64,000 nt of DNA, from NCBI RefSeq assembly GCF_000002985.6, contig NC_003282.8, positions 868,001 to 932,000 of the forward strand, read 5' to 3'. The position numbers and the translations under genes are program-made. This DNA comes from Caenorhabditis elegans (Eukaryota > Nematoda > Chromadorea > Rhabditida > Rhabditidae). Below are positions 25,592 through 39,847 of this stretch, in pieces. Position 1 is the first letter of the stretch; every line of letters starts with the position of its first letter. Under the pieces are notes generated by a model. It worked only from the letters and a program-made list of their open reading frames with translations, made no database searches and had not been told where the DNA came from.

Positions 25592-26586
25592 AAAAGCTGT
25601 ACCTCTCCGCCTAAACTCCCTGAAAATAAGCGAGAATAGCATTTCAGTCAATAAGATTCAATACAAACTACTTGTGTTGTGGCAAGGAAGCGCTAGTCTA
25701 AAAATATTCCAAAAAAAAAGATGTTACAGAGGAAAGGGATTTTCATAGGAATGTTTTAGTGGACGAAGATCCTGACGAGATTTTTGTCAACTTGAAAGAG
25801 TTTAAAGATATCGATAGACCTGAACTATCATCCTATCATATCTTGCTCACAGCCAGACCGAGCAGGGAAGACTTAAGCAATGAGAGGAAGCTTCACGAGG
25901 CAACGAAGTATTTACTCAAGAAATTATTCGGTGGAAGAGTTATCGTCAAAGTTGATGAGCTTTCTATTGATTGTCGACCTGTACTACGAACCCCGGCAAG
26001 TTTGAAGTTTCAAATCCATAACTTGCAATTATCGTGTATGGATAATAATCAACTCTTTGAGGCGATTAAACCAATACTGGACTTTTCCACACCCCTGAGC
26101 TCTATTACTCTCCAGTTTGGCCATCAGATCAATTTTGAGGATCTAATTATCCGATCCACGGAAATTATGTACTTTGAAGGCTACTTTTTACTTCTAGATA
26201 AAGACCTGGACAACTTGAATGAGCTCCGTCACAAACGAGTCCATTTATCTATCAAACCTTATTCCCGATGGCACAATGTCTCACGGCTAATAGACAATCG
26301 GATTGAGGTTGGACGAGAAGCTGGTTTTTATTATTCGCTTGAAATGAATAAAAAAAGCAGAGCAAGGGAGATTTTGGAGACAGTAATGATTAATCATAAA
26401 GAGAGGATTATTGAGAGGTAAGCCTACTGATATTGACAGGTATGTAGGTACTATACAAGTTTCAGACCAAACGAGGATCCAAACAGCGTTCCACTTCGTA
26501 TGAAAAATTCCTTGGGCCTTCATATCAGCTACGAGTTACGTGAAAAGTATTGTTTAATGCATCTCAGAGTTCAACCACGATACTGA
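25592..26586 (+). pseudogene. Gene C1: headless, frameshifted DUF3557 gene remnant
   Basis: Homology begins just after the B stop in the middle of the family signature (EKAVPLRLNSLKISENS), so the first exon and start are missing. A frameshift sits in an A-run at 25711-25719 (A9 here). The open part 25759-26417 encodes DPDEIFVNLKEF...YLLKKLFGGRVIVKVDELSI...LRTPASLKFQIHNLQL, and a good donor (AG|gtaagc) joins 26466-26586 (PNEDPNS...LHISYELRE...HLRVQPRY). The downstream exons are well preserved despite the missing head. Confidence 0.7.
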
Positions 26587-26590
26587 AATT
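26520..26590 (+). other. Unit 1/unit 2 junction inside the terminal exon of C1
   Basis: The repeat junction (ccttcatatcagctacgag) lies in coding sequence of C. The left array border near 22369 carries only the last part of that exon. So the unit was cut out of, and rejoined inside, this exon. Confidence 0.6.
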
Positions 26591-27390
26591 GATATGTCTT
26601 GAATGAATAAATAATTGTGTACAGACCACTGCAGTAACTGTTTCAGAAAATGACACTAACACCAAAAGAAGATTACTGACGACATTAAGAGGTGCTTCTC
26701 GAAAAACAGTTGTTTGTGTCATAAAATCACGCCTGCTACAAAATTTTTTGTCGTTCTAGAAAACACTGATAAGCTAGAGCAAAAAAGGCATACGACGAAT
26801 ATTTTATCACTTTTTCTGATCCTCTTACATCACCTCTTTTTCATTATTATTTTTGAGTAAGGCATGGAAAAATTGAAGCCACTTTCCTATTTAAGTACTA
26901 AATCTATTATACATTATATTGATCCGATTTTACGGTAATTTTTTAGAGTTTTTGAAAATAACTAAGACTATTTAGTGTTTTAATTTGTTTAATGCTTTCT
27001 GTGCCTTCATATCAGCTACGAGTTACGTGAAAAGTATTGTTTAATGCATCTCAGAGTTCAACCACGATACTGAGATTGATATGTTTTAAATAAATAAATA
27101 ATTGTGTACAGACCACTGCAGTAACAGTTTCAGAAAATGGCACTAACCTCAAAAGAAGATTACTGACTACGTTAAAAGAAGCTTCTCGCAAAACAGTTGT
27201 ATGTGTCATAAAATTACAAACCTACAAAGTTTATGTCGTACAAGAAAAACTGATAAACTAAAGCAAACACGGCATACAAGGAATATTTTCTCATTCTTTC
27301 TGATTCTCTTGCATTTCCATACTTCTTTGTCGTTCAAAATAGAAATTCTCACTAGCTCTAGTTCTCTCATAGTTCCATTCCTCTTTTTTC

Positions 27391-28766
27391 ATGCCTCTTT
27401 CGAAATTAGAAATAGAAAAATCGAAGCCACTTTCCTATGCAAGTACTAAATCAGTTATTCAATATTTGGACCCGAATTTGAGGTAGGTTTTAAAATTTCT
27501 AAAAATAACTAAAATTTGTTAAATTTGTTTATAGTAGTGTGGAAAAAAACGAGCTGTTTTGATATTTCGCAACAAAAATTGCTTCGTCAGGAAAAAAAAT
27601 TAGTAATTTTTATTGTATTTCTCTAGTTTATAGCTTGTAGTTTGTATTTTTGTGGACATGTATTAACTAACTAATTCTGATTTCCAGATTTCGCCTTTCC
27701 CAACAATGCCCATCACATCGCTCAATTGAAAAATCTGCACCACTCCACCTAGATTCCCTGAAATTGAGCGACAATAGTATTTCAGTCGATGGGATTGAGT
27801 ACGAATTAGCTATATATCGGCAGAGAGAAGCTCGTCCGAAAAAATTGAAAGCGGATGTAACTGAAAATGGAAGAATTGATATGAATATTGTTGTGGAAGA
27901 AGATCCTAATGAGATTCTCATAGACTTGAGAGGAAATCAAGAGAGAACTATTGCTGAGGTTCTCACAGAGCTGGCTAACCAGAGAAGGGATGAAAATAAC
28001 GAGAAAATGATACAAAGCAAAATGAAGTATTTTCTCGTGCTCAAAGTTGGAAGGAGCAGTGAAGTGATGATCTACGAGAGGAAGCTCCACGATGCAGTAA
28101 AGTATTTGGTTGAGAGGTTCTTAGGTGGGAGAGGTATATTAAAAGTTGGCACGCTTTCCATTGGATCTCGAGGGATACTGCGGATACCGTCAAGCTTGAA
28201 CTTTAAGATTCGTCACTTGGAATTAAAAAGTGAGGATAATAATAAGATCTTTGAGACGATCAAGCAGCTTCTTACAATTTCCCCTCTAAGCTCGATTTCT
28301 CTCTCCCACAGCTATAACTTAAGGGATGAAGATCCAGTTGTTGAATCCACTGGTATTCTTATCTTCCAAAGTATTGTTTTCTTTGATAATGATATGCTCA
28401 ACAATTTGAATAAGCTCCGTCACAAGCGAGTTCACTTATCGTTCGACCGTTTTTTCGAGCTGCAAAATGTCGTGTGGCTCATTGACAACTGGATTGAATT
28501 CGGAAGAAATGTTGGCACTCACTATTCACTTGACGTGGTAGTTGAAAACAAAGGATGGGAGATTTTGGAGATTGTCAAGAGAAATCACAAAGAGAGGATT
28601 GATGAGAAGTGAGGATATTTCTACGCTATTCAGTCAATATCCTTATTTCAGATCAGATAGAGAGAATGTTATAATTCATATGAACAACACCTCGGATTTA
28701 CATATCGAATACGAGTTGGAGGATTTCCAGACTTTGATGCATCTGAGAGTTGAACTACGATCCTGA
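27391..28766 (+). CDS. Gene A2: DUF3557 / F-box C-like protein
   Basis: Same structure as A1, exons at +4152. Differs from A1 at two residues (SIVFF, WIEFG). The unit's upstream region has the extra C in aaacctac near 27217 and the tttatcac variant near 26803. Its outer first exon is at 26864-26934. Confidence 0.85.
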
Positions 28767-28957
28767 TAATTTAATTGTTTGAATAAATATATTATTGGCT
28801 GAGATAGAACTTGAAATACTGTAAAAACCCAACACAGTTATCCCAAAAACCTGTGTGACTGACCTGTAAGTACAGGCACGTAACAGCTGCTCACCTGGGC
28901 CGTTCTCTTTCCCCTCCCCTCTTCCTTGCCGTACAGTGTCTACCAAAACCAGTCGCA

Positions 28958-29743
28958 ATGGGGTCTCTGCATAGCGTGCCGTTTTTTAGTCACTTTATTG
29001 GATTTTTCTTGTCCTACCCACATTATAAGCCACCGTTGAATCCTGTAAGCTACCAAGTATTAAAATGTCTGTTGAAGCATTTGGATCCGAATTCGAGGTT
29101 AGTTTTTGTTGCGCCAGTTCTAATATAATATACAGTTTTTAGATTCAAAATTTCTATGTCGTGTCCTTCGATTCGAAAACTAGAAAAATCGATTACTTTG
29201 TACGTAAAGTGTCTGAAATTAACTGATTATTATGTTACGGTAAACCAGGACACCTATCAATTAAATGTTGCTAATCGAAAGAAGGATTTTCAATTTGATA
29301 TCGACCCAACAAATCACCCTGATGCCAGTGAGATAGAGCAAGATCCAAATGAAATACTAATTGACAACGTGAGAAGATATCGGGCACCAGAACACGAGGG
29401 GGAACCAACAGAACTTTCAAGATTTATGGAAGAGATACATGCGACTGGTCTTAAGCTCGATCAACATGTGGGAAAACTTTTTCGCTTACTTAATGGCGAA
29501 AATGTCATTCGTCTGAAAATGGGTGGAAGGGTTGAAGTATTCAATTACGATCGGAAAATGCATGAAGCTTTGAAGTACCTACTCGGAAAGCTATTCGGAG
29601 GAAGAACTGTAAAAGTGAACCGATTCGCGATTGAATGTGCAACTGTTATTCGGATTCCTTCAACCGTGAAACTTTCCGTCAAAATATTGGATCTTCTTGA
29701 TAGAAATGTTCATACCAAATTGGAGACAGTTGGATTGAACTGA
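28958..29743 (+). CDS. Gene B2: truncated DUF3557 family member
   Basis: Protein identical to B1 (246 aa; exons 28958-29097 and 29143-29743). Confidence 0.6.
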
Positions 29744-30739
29744 AAAAGCTGTACCTCTCCGCCTAAACTCCCTGAAAATAAGCGAGAATAGCATTTCAGT
29801 CAATAAGATTCAATACAAACTACTTGTGTTGTGGCAAGGAAGCGCTAGTCTAAAAATATTCCAAAAAAAAAAGATGTTACAGAGGAAAGGGATTTTCATA
29901 GGAATGTTTTAGTGGACGAAGATCCTGACGAGATTTTTGTCAACTTGAAAGAGTTTAAAGATATCGATAGACCTGAACTATCATCCTATCATATCTTGCT
30001 CACAGCCAGACCGAGCAGGGAAGACTTAAGCAATGAGAGGAAGCTTCACGAGGCAACGAAGTATTTACTCAAGAAATTATTCGGTGGAAGAGTTATCGTC
30101 AAAGTTGATGAGCTTTCTATTGATTGTCGACCTGTACTACGAACCCCGGCAAGTTTGAAGTTTCAAATCCATAACTTGCAATTATCGTGTATGGATAATA
30201 ATCAACTCTTTGAGGCGATTAAACCAATACTGGACTTTTCCACACCCCTGAGCTCTATTACTCTCCAGTTTGGCCATCAGATCAATTTTGAGGATCTAAT
30301 TATCCGATCCACGGAAATTATGTACTTTGAAGGCTACTTTTTACTTCTAGATAAAGACCTGGACAACTTGAATGAGCTCCGTCACAAACGAGTCCATTTA
30401 TCTATCAAACCTTATTCCCGATGGCACAATGTCTCACGGCTAATAGACAATCGGATTGAGGTTGGACGAGAAGCTGGTTTTTATTATTCGCTTGAAATGA
30501 ATAAAAAAAGCAGAGCAAGGGAGATTTTGGAGACAGTAATGATTAATCATAAAGAGAGGATTATTGAGAGGTAAGCCTACTGATATTGACAGGTATGTAG
30601 GTACTATACAAGTTTCAGACCAAACGAGGATCCAAACAGCGTTCCACTTCGTATGAAAAATTCCTTGGGCCTTCATATCAGCTACGAGTTACGTGAAAAG
30701 TATTGTTTAATGCATCTCAGAGTTCAACCACGATACTGA
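29744..30739 (+). pseudogene. Gene C2: headless DUF3557 remnant
   Basis: As C1, but the A-run is A10 instead of A9, so the reading frame is broken differently and still not repaired. Open segment 29912-30570, terminal exon 30619-30739. Confidence 0.7.
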
Positions 30740-31542
30740 AATTGATATGTCTTGAATGAATAAATAATTGTGTACAGACCACTGCAGTAACTGTTTCAGA
30801 AAATGACACTAACACCAAAAGAAGATTACTGACGACATTAAGAGGTGCTTCTCGAAAAACAGTTGTTTGTGTCATAAAATCACGCCTGCTACAAAATTTT
30901 TTGTCGTTCTAGAAAACACTGATAAGCTAGAGCAAAAAAGGCATACGACGAATATTTTATCACTTTTTCTGATCCTCTTACATCACCTCTTTTTCATTAT
31001 TATTTTTGAGTAAGGCATGGAAAAATTGAAGCCACTTTCCTATTTAAGTACTAAATCTATTATACATTATATTGATCCGATTTTACGGTAATTTTTTAGA
31101 GTTTTTGAAAATAACTAAGACTATTTAGTGTTTTAATTTGTTTAATGCTTTCTGTGCCTTCATATCAGCTACGAGTTACGTGAAAAGTATTGTTTAATGC
31201 ATCTCAGAGTTCAACCACGATACTGAGATTGATATGTTTTAAATAAATAAATAATTGTGTACAGACCACTGCAGTAACAGTTTCAGAAAATGGCACTAAC
31301 CTCAAAAGAAGATTACTGACTACGTTAAAAGAAGCTTCTCGCAAAACAGTTGTATGTGTCATAAAATTACAAACTACAAAGTTTATGTCGTACAAGAAAA
31401 ACTGATAAACTAAAGCAAACACGGCATACAAGGAATATTTTCTCATTCTTTCTGATTCTCTTGCATTTCCATACTTCTTTGTCGTTCAAAATAGAAATTC
31501 TCACTAGCTCTAGTTCTCTCATAGTTCCATTCCTCTTTTTTC

Positions 31543-32918
31543 ATGCCTCTTTCGAAATTAGAAATAGAAAAATCGAAGCCACTTTCCTATGCAAGTACTA
31601 AATCAGTTATTCAATATTTGGACCCGAATTTGAGGTAGGTTTTAAAATTTCTAAAAATAACTAAAATTTGTTAAATTTGTTTATAGTAGTGTGGAAAAAA
31701 ACGAGCTGTTTTGATATTTCGCAACAAAAATTGCTTCGTCAGGAAAAAAAATTAGTAATTTTTATTGTATTTCTCTAGTTTATAGCTTGTAGTTTGTATT
31801 TTTGTGGACATGTATTAACTAACTAATTCTGATTTCCAGATTTCGCCTTTCCCAACAATGCCCATCACATCGCTCAATTGAAAAATCTGCACCACTCCAC
31901 CTAGATTCCCTGAAATTGAGCGACAATAGTATTTCAGTCGATGGGATTGAGTACGAATTAGCTATATATCGGCAGAGAGAAGCTCGTCCGAAAAAATTGA
32001 AAGCGGATGTAACTGAAAATGGAAGAATTGATATGAATATTGTTGTGGAAGAAGATCCTAATGAGATTCTCATAGACTTGAGAGGAAATCAAGAGAGAAC
32101 TATTGCTGAGGTTCTCACAGAGCTGGCTAACCAGAGAAGGGATGAAAATAACGAGAAAATGATACAAAGCAAAATGAAGTATTTTCTCGTGCTCAAAGTT
32201 GGAAGGAGCAGTGAAGTGATGATCTACGAGAGGAAGCTCCACGATGCAGTAAAGTATTTGGTTGAGAGGTTCTTAGGTGGGAGAGGTATATTAAAAGTTG
32301 GCACGCTTTCCATTGGATCTCGAGGGATACTGCGGATACCGTCAAGCTTGAACTTTAAGATTCGTCACTTGGAATTAAAAAGTGAGGATAATAATAAGAT
32401 CTTTGAGACGATCAAGCAGCTTCTTACAATTTCCCCTCTAAGCTCGATTTCTCTCTCCCACAGCTATAACTTAAGGGATGAAGATCCAGTTGTTGAATCC
32501 ACTGGTATTCTTATCTTCCAAAGTATTGTTTTCTTTGATAATGATATGCTCAACAATTTGAATAAGCTCCGTCACAAGCGAGTTCACTTATCGTTCGACC
32601 GTTTTTTCGAGCTGCAAAATGTCGTGTGGCTCATTGACAACTGGATTGAATTCGGAAGAAATGTTGGCACTCACTATTCACTTGACGTGGTAGTTGAAAA
32701 CAAAGGATGGGAGATTTTGGAGATTGTCAAGAGAAATCACAAAGAGAGGATTGATGAGAAGTGAGGATATTTCTACGCTATTCAGTCAATATCCTTATTT
32801 CAGATCAGATAGAGAGAATGTTATAATTCATATGAACAACACCTCGGATTTACATATCGAATACGAGTTGGAGGATTTCCAGACTTTGATGCATCTGAGA
32901 GTTGAACTACGATCCTGA
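31543..32918 (+). CDS. Gene A3: DUF3557 / F-box C-like protein
   Basis: Protein identical to A2 (SIVFF, WIEFG). The upstream region lacks the extra C (aaactac near 31370), so unit 3 is not a simple copy of unit 2. Outer first exon at 31017-31087. Confidence 0.85.
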
Positions 32919-33109
32919 TAATTTAATTGTTTGAATAAATATATTATTGGCTGAGATAGAACTTGAAATACTGTAAAAACCCAACACAGTTATCCCAAAA
33001 ACCTGTGTGACTGACCTGTAAGTACAGGCACGTAACAGCTGCTCACCTGGGCCGTTCTCTTTCCCCTCCCCTCTTCCTTGCCGTACAGTGTCTACCAAAA
33101 CCAGTCGCA

Positions 33110-33895
33110 ATGGGGTCTCTGCATAGCGTGCCGTTTTTTAGTCACTTTATTGGATTTTTCTTGTCCTACCCACATTATAAGCCACCGTTGAATCCTGTAA
33201 GCTACCAAGTATTAAAATGTCTGTTGAAGCATTTGGATCCGAATTCGAGGTTAGTTTTTGTTGCGCCAGTTCTAATATAATATACAGTTTTTAGATTCAA
33301 AATTTCTATGTCGTGTCCTTCGATTCGAAAACTAGAAAAATCGATTACTTTGTACGTAAAGTGTCTGAAATTAACTGATTATTATGTTACGGTAAACCAG
33401 GACACCTATCAATTAAATGTTGCTAATCGAAAGAAGGATTTTCAATTTGATATCGACCCAACAAATCACCCTGATGCCAGTGAGATAGAGCAAGATCCAA
33501 ATGAAATACTAATTGACAACGTGAGAAGATATCGGGCACCAGAACACGAGGGGGAACCAACAGAACTTTCAAGATTTATGGAAGAGATACATGCGACTGG
33601 TCTTAAGCTCGATCAACATGTGGGAAAACTTTTTCGCTTACTTAATGGCGAAAATGTCATTCGTCTGAAAATGGGTGGAAGGGTTGAAGTATTCAATTAC
33701 GATCGGAAAATGCATGAAGCTTTGAAGTACCTACTCGGAAAGCTATTCGGAGGAAGAACTGTAAAAGTGAACCGATTCGCGATTGAATGTGCAACTGTTA
33801 TTCGGATTCCTTCAACCGTGAAACTTTCCGTCAAAATATTGGATCTTCTTGATAGAAATGTTCATACCAAATTGGAGACAGTTGGATTGAACTGA
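33110..33895 (+). CDS. Gene B3: truncated DUF3557 family member
   Basis: Protein identical to B1 and B2. Confidence 0.6.
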
Positions 33896-34891
33896 AAAAG
33901 CTGTACCTCTCCGCCTAAACTCCCTGAAAATAAGCGAGAATAGCATTTCAGTCAATAAGATTCAATACAAACTACTTGTGTTGTGGCAAGGAAGCGCTAG
34001 TCTAAAAATATTCCAAAAAAAAAAGATGTTACAGAGGAAAGGGATTTTCATAGGAATGTTTTAGTGGACGAAGATCCTGACGAGATTTTTGTCAACTTGA
34101 AAGAGTTTAAAGATATCGATAGACCTGAACTATCATCCTATCATATCTTGCTCACAGCCAGACCGAGCAGGGAAGACTTAAGCAATGAGAGGAAGCTTCA
34201 CGAGGCAACGAAGTATTTACTCAAGAAATTATTCGGTGGAAGAGTTATCGTCAAAGTTGATGAGCTTTCTATTGATTGTCGACCTGTACTACGAACCCCG
34301 GCAAGTTTGAAGTTTCAAATCCATAACTTGCAATTATCGTGTATGGATAATAATCAACTCTTTGAGGCGATTAAACCAATACTGGACTTTTCCACACCCC
34401 TGAGCTCTATTACTCTCCAGTTTGGCCATCAGATCAATTTTGAGGATCTAATTATCCGATCCACGGAAATTATGTACTTTGAAGGCTACTTTTTACTTCT
34501 AGATAAAGACCTGGACAACTTGAATGAGCTCCGTCACAAACGAGTCCATTTATCTATCAAACCTTATTCCCGATGGCACAATGTCTCACGGCTAATAGAC
34601 AATCGGATTGAGGTTGGACGAGAAGCTGGTTTTTATTATTCGCTTGAAATGAATAAAAAAAGCAGAGCAAGGGAGATTTTGGAGACAGTAATGATTAATC
34701 ATAAAGAGAGGATTATTGAGAGGTAAGCCTACTGATATTGACAGGTATGTAGGTACTATACAAGTTTCAGACCAAACGAGGATCCAAACAGCGTTCCACT
34801 TCGTATGAAAAATTCCTTGGGCCTTCATATCAGCTACGAGTTACGTGAAAAGTATTGTTTAATGCATCTCAGAGTTCAACCACGATACTGA
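33896..34891 (+). pseudogene. Gene C3: headless DUF3557 remnant
   Basis: A10 frameshift as in C2. Open segment 34064-34722. Confidence 0.7.
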
Positions 34892-35695
34892 AATTGATAT
34901 GTCTTGAATGAATAAATAATTGTGTACAGACCACTGCAGTAACTGTTTCAGAAAATGACACTAACACCAAAAGAAGATTACTGACGACATTAAGAGGTGC
35001 TTCTCGAAAAACAGTTGTTTGTGTCATAAAATCACGCCTGCTACAAAATTTTTTGTCGTTCTAGAAAACACTGATAAGCTAGAGCAAAAAAGGCATACGA
35101 CGAATATTTTATCACTTTTTCTGATCCTCTTACATCACCTCTTTTTCATTATTATTTTTGAGTAAGGCATGGAAAAATTGAAGCCACTTTCCTATTTAAG
35201 TACTAAATCTATTATACATTATATTGATCCGATTTTACGGTAATTTTTTAGAGTTTTTGAAAATAACTAAGACTATTTAGTGTTTTAATTTGTTTAATGC
35301 TTTCTGTGCCTTCATATCAGCTACGAGTTACGTGAAAAGTATTGTTTAATGCATCTCAGAGTTCAACCACGATACTGAGATTGATATGTTTTAAATAAAT
35401 AAATAATTGTGTACAGACCACTGCAGTAACAGTTTCAGAAAATGGCACTAACCTCAAAAGAAGATTACTGACTACGTTAAAAGAAGCTTCTCGCAAAACA
35501 GTTGTATGTGTCATAAAATTACAAACCTACAAAGTTTATGTCGTACAAGAAAAACTGATAAACTAAAGCAAACACGGCATACAAGGAATATTTTCTCATT
35601 CTTTCTGATTCTCTTGCATTTCCATACTTCTTTGTCGTTCAAAATAGAAATTCTCACTAGCTCTAGTTCTCTCATAGTTCCATTCCTCTTTTTTC

Positions 35696-37071
35696 ATGCC
35701 TCTTTCGAAATTAGAAATAGAAAAATCGAAGCCACTTTCCTATGCAAGTACTAAATCAGTTATTCAATATTTGGACCCGAATTTGAGGTAGGTTTTAAAA
35801 TTTCTAAAAATAACTAAAATTTGTTAAATTTGTTTATAGTAGTGTGGAAAAAAACGAGCTGTTTTGATATTTCGCAACAAAAATTGCTTCGTCAGGAAAA
35901 AAAATTAGTAATTTTTATTGTATTTCTCTAGTTTATAGCTTGTAGTTTGTATTTTTGTGGACATGTATTAACTAACTAATTCTGATTTCCAGATTTCGCC
36001 TTTCCCAACAATGCCCATCACATCGCTCAATTGAAAAATCTGCACCACTCCACCTAGATTCCCTGAAATTGAGCGACAATAGTATTTCAGTCGATGGGAT
36101 TGAGTACGAATTAGCTATATATCGGCAGAGAGAAGCTCGTCCGAAAAAATTGAAAGCGGATGTAACTGAAAATGGAAGAATTGATATGAATATTGTTGTG
36201 GAAGAAGATCCTAATGAGATTCTCATAGACTTGAGAGGAAATCAAGAGAGAACTATTGCTGAGGTTCTCACAGAGCTGGCTAACCAGAGAAGGGATGAAA
36301 ATAACGAGAAAATGATACAAAGCAAAATGAAGTATTTTCTCGTGCTCAAAGTTGGAAGGAGCAGTGAAGTGATGATCTACGAGAGGAAGCTCCACGATGC
36401 AGTAAAGTATTTGGTTGAGAGGTTCTTAGGTGGGAGAGGTATATTAAAAGTTGGCACGCTTTCCATTGGATCTCGAGGGATACTGCGGATACCGTCAAGC
36501 TTGAACTTTAAGATTCGTCACTTGGAATTAAAAAGTGAGGATAATAATAAGATCTTTGAGACGATCAAGCAGCTTCTTACAATTTCCCCTCTAAGCTCGA
36601 TTTCTCTCTCCCACAGCTATAACTTAAGGGATGAAGATCCAGTTGTTGAATCCACTGGTATTCTTATCTTCCAAAGTATTGATTTCTTTGATAATGATAT
36701 GCTCAACAATTTGAATAAGCTCCGTCACAAGCGAGTTCACTTATCGTTCGACCGTTTTTTCGAGCTGCAAAATGTCGTGTGGCTCATTGACAACTGGATT
36801 GTATTCGGAAGAAATGTTGGCACTCACTATTCACTTGACGTGGTAGTTGAAAACAAAGGATGGGAGATTTTGGAGATTGTCAAGAGAAATCACAAAGAGA
36901 GGATTGATGAGAAGTGAGGATATTTCTACGCTATTCAGTCAATATCCTTATTTCAGATCAGATAGAGAGAATGTTATAATTCATATGAACAACACCTCGG
37001 ATTTACATATCGAATACGAGTTGGAGGATTTCCAGACTTTGATGCATCTGAGAGTTGAACTACGATCCTGA
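35696..37071 (+). CDS. Gene A4: DUF3557 / F-box C-like protein
   Basis: Carries the A1-type residues (SIDFF, WIVFG) but the unit-2-type extra C upstream (near 35525), a mosaic of two other units. Outer first exon at 35169-35239. Confidence 0.85.
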
Positions 37072-37262
37072 TAATTTAATTGTTTGAATAAATATATTAT
37101 TGGCTGAGATAGAACTTGAAATACTGTAAAAACCCAACACAGTTATCCCAAAAACCTGTGTGACTGACCTGTAAGTACAGGCACGTAACAGCTGCTCACC
37201 TGGGCCGTTCTCTTTCCCCTCCCCTCTTCCTTGCCGTACAGTGTCTACCAAAACCAGTCGCA

Positions 37263-38048
37263 ATGGGGTCTCTGCATAGCGTGCCGTTTTTTAGTCACTT
37301 TATTGGATTTTTCTTGTCCTACCCACATTATAAGCCACCGTTGAATCCTGTAAGCTACCAAGTATTAAAATGTCTGTTGAAGCATTTGGATCCGAATTCG
37401 AGGTTAGTTTTTGTTGCGCCAGTTCTAATATAATATACAGTTTTTAGATTCAAAATTTCTATGTCGTGTCCTTCGATTCGAAAACTAGAAAAATCGATTA
37501 CTTTGTACGTAAAGTGTCTGAAATTAACTGATTATTATGTTACGGTAAACCAGGACACCTATCAATTAAATGTTGCTAATCGAAAGAAGGATTTTCAATT
37601 TGATATCGACCCAACAAATCACCCTGATGCCAGTGAGATAGAGCAAGATCCAAATGAAATACTAATTGACAACGTGAGAAGATATCGGGCACCAGAACAC
37701 GAGGGGGAACCAACAGAACTTTCAAGATTGATGGAAGAGATACATGCGACTGGTCTTAAGCTCGATCAACATGTGGGAAAACTTTTTCGCTTACTTAATG
37801 GCGAAAATGTCATTCGTCTGAAAATGGGTGGAAGGGTTGAAGTATTCAATTACGATCGGAAAATGCATGAAGCTTTGAAGTACCTACTCGGAAAGCTATT
37901 CGGAGGAAGAACTGTAAAAGTGAACCGATTCGCGATTGAATGTGCAACTGTTATTCGGATTCCTTCAACCGTGAAACTTTCCGTCAAAATATTGGATCTT
38001 CTTGATAGAAATGTTCATACCAAATTGGAGACAGTTGGATTGAACTGA
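37263..38048 (+). CDS. Gene B4: truncated DUF3557 family member
   Basis: The only B copy with a residue change: LSRLMEE instead of LSRFMEE, from ttg for ttt at about 37730. Confidence 0.6.
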
Positions 38049-39044
38049 AAAAGCTGTACCTCTCCGCCTAAACTCCCTGAAAATAAGCGAGAATAGCATT
38101 TCAGTCAATAAGATTCAATACAAACTACTTGTGTTGTGGCAAGGAAGCGCTAGTCTAAAAATATTCCAAAAAAAAATGATGTTACAGAGGAAAGGGATTT
38201 TCATAGGAATGTTTTAGTGGACGAAGATCCTGACGAGATTTTTGTCAACTTGAAAGAGTTTAAAGATATCGATAGACCTGAACTATCATCCTATCATATC
38301 TTGCTCACAGCCAGACCGAGCAGGGAAGACTTAAGCAATGAGAGGAAGCTTCACGAGGCAACGAAGTATTTACTCAAGAAATTATTCGGTGGAAGAGTTA
38401 TCGTCAAAGTTGATGAGCTTTCTATTGATTGTCGACCTGTACTACGAACCCCGGCAAGTTTGAAGTTTCAAATCCATAACTTGCAATTATCGTGTATGGA
38501 TAATAATCAACTCTTTGAGGCGATTAAACCAATACTGGACTTTTCCACACCCCTGAGCTCTATTACTCTCCAGTTTGGCCATCAGATCAATTTTGAGGAT
38601 CTAATTATCCGATCCACGGAAATTATGTACTTTGAAGGCTACTTTTTACTTCTAGATAAAGACCTGGACAACTTGAATGAGCTCCGTCACAAACGAGTCC
38701 ATTTATCTATCAAACCTTATTCCCGATGGCACAATGTCTCACGGCTAATAGACAATTGGATTGAGGTTGGACGAGAAGCTGGTTTTTATTATTCGCTTGA
38801 AATGAATAAAAAAAGCAGAGCAAGGGAGATTTTGGAGACAGTAATGATTAATCATAAAGAGAGGATTATTGAGAGGTAAGCCTACTGATATTGACAGGTA
38901 TGTAGGTACTATACAAGTTTCAGACCAAACGAGGATCCAAACAGCGTTCCACTTCGTATGAAAAATTCCTTGGGCCTTCATATCAGCTACGAGTTACGTG
39001 AAAAGTATTGTTTAATGCATCTCAGAGTTCAACCACGATACTGA
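38049..39044 (+). pseudogene. Gene C4: headless DUF3557 remnant
   Basis: Unique variants: the homopolymer is A9T (aaatgatg), and LIDNWIEV replaces LIDNRIEV in the open segment 38217-38875. The frame of the upstream part is still broken. Confidence 0.7.
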
Positions 39045-39847
39045 AATTGATATGTCTTGAATGAATAAATAATTGTGTACAGACCACTGCAGTAACTGTT
39101 TCAGAAAATGACACTAACACCAAAAGAAGATTACTGACGACATTAAGAGGTGCTTCTCGAAAAACAGTTGTTTGTGTCATAAAATCACGCCTGCTACAAA
39201 ATTTTTTGTCGTTCTAGAAAACACTGATAAGCTAGAGCAAAAAAGGCATACGACGAATATTTTCTCACTTTTTCTGATCCTCTTACATCACCTCTTTTTC
39301 ATTATTATTTTTGAGTAAGGCATGGAAAAATTGAAGCCACTTTCCTATTTAAGTACTAAATCTATTATACATTATATTGATCCGATTTTACGGTAATTTT
39401 TTAGAGTTTTTGAAAATAACTAAGACTATTTAGTGTTTTAATTTGTTTAATGCTTTCTGTGCCTTCATATCAGCTACGAGTTACGTGAAAAGTATTGTTT
39501 AATGCATCTCAGAGTTCAACCACGATACTGAGATTGATATGTTTTAAATAAATAAATAATTGTGTACAGACCACTGCAGTAACAGTTTCAGAAAATGGCA
39601 CTAACCTCAAAAGAAGATTACTGACTACGTTAAAAGAAGCTTCTCGCAAAACAGTTGTATGTGTCATAAAATTACAAACTACAAAGTTTATGTCGTACAA
39701 GAAAAACTGATAAACTAAAGCAAACACGGCATACAAGGAATATTTTCTCATTCTTTCTGATTCTCTTGCATTTCCATACTTCTTTGTCGTTCAAAATAGA
39801 AATTCTCACTAGCTCTAGTTCTCTCATAGTTCCATTCCTCTTTTTTC

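Noticed and set aside
25560-25760. Intron linking B and C into one long protein
   Set aside because: Candidate acceptors before the C frame exist, but no donor in B has a matching phase.
27201-27449. 82-aa plus-strand ORF seen only in units 2 and 4
   Set aside because: Created by the one-base C insertion and overlaps the first exon of A in another frame.
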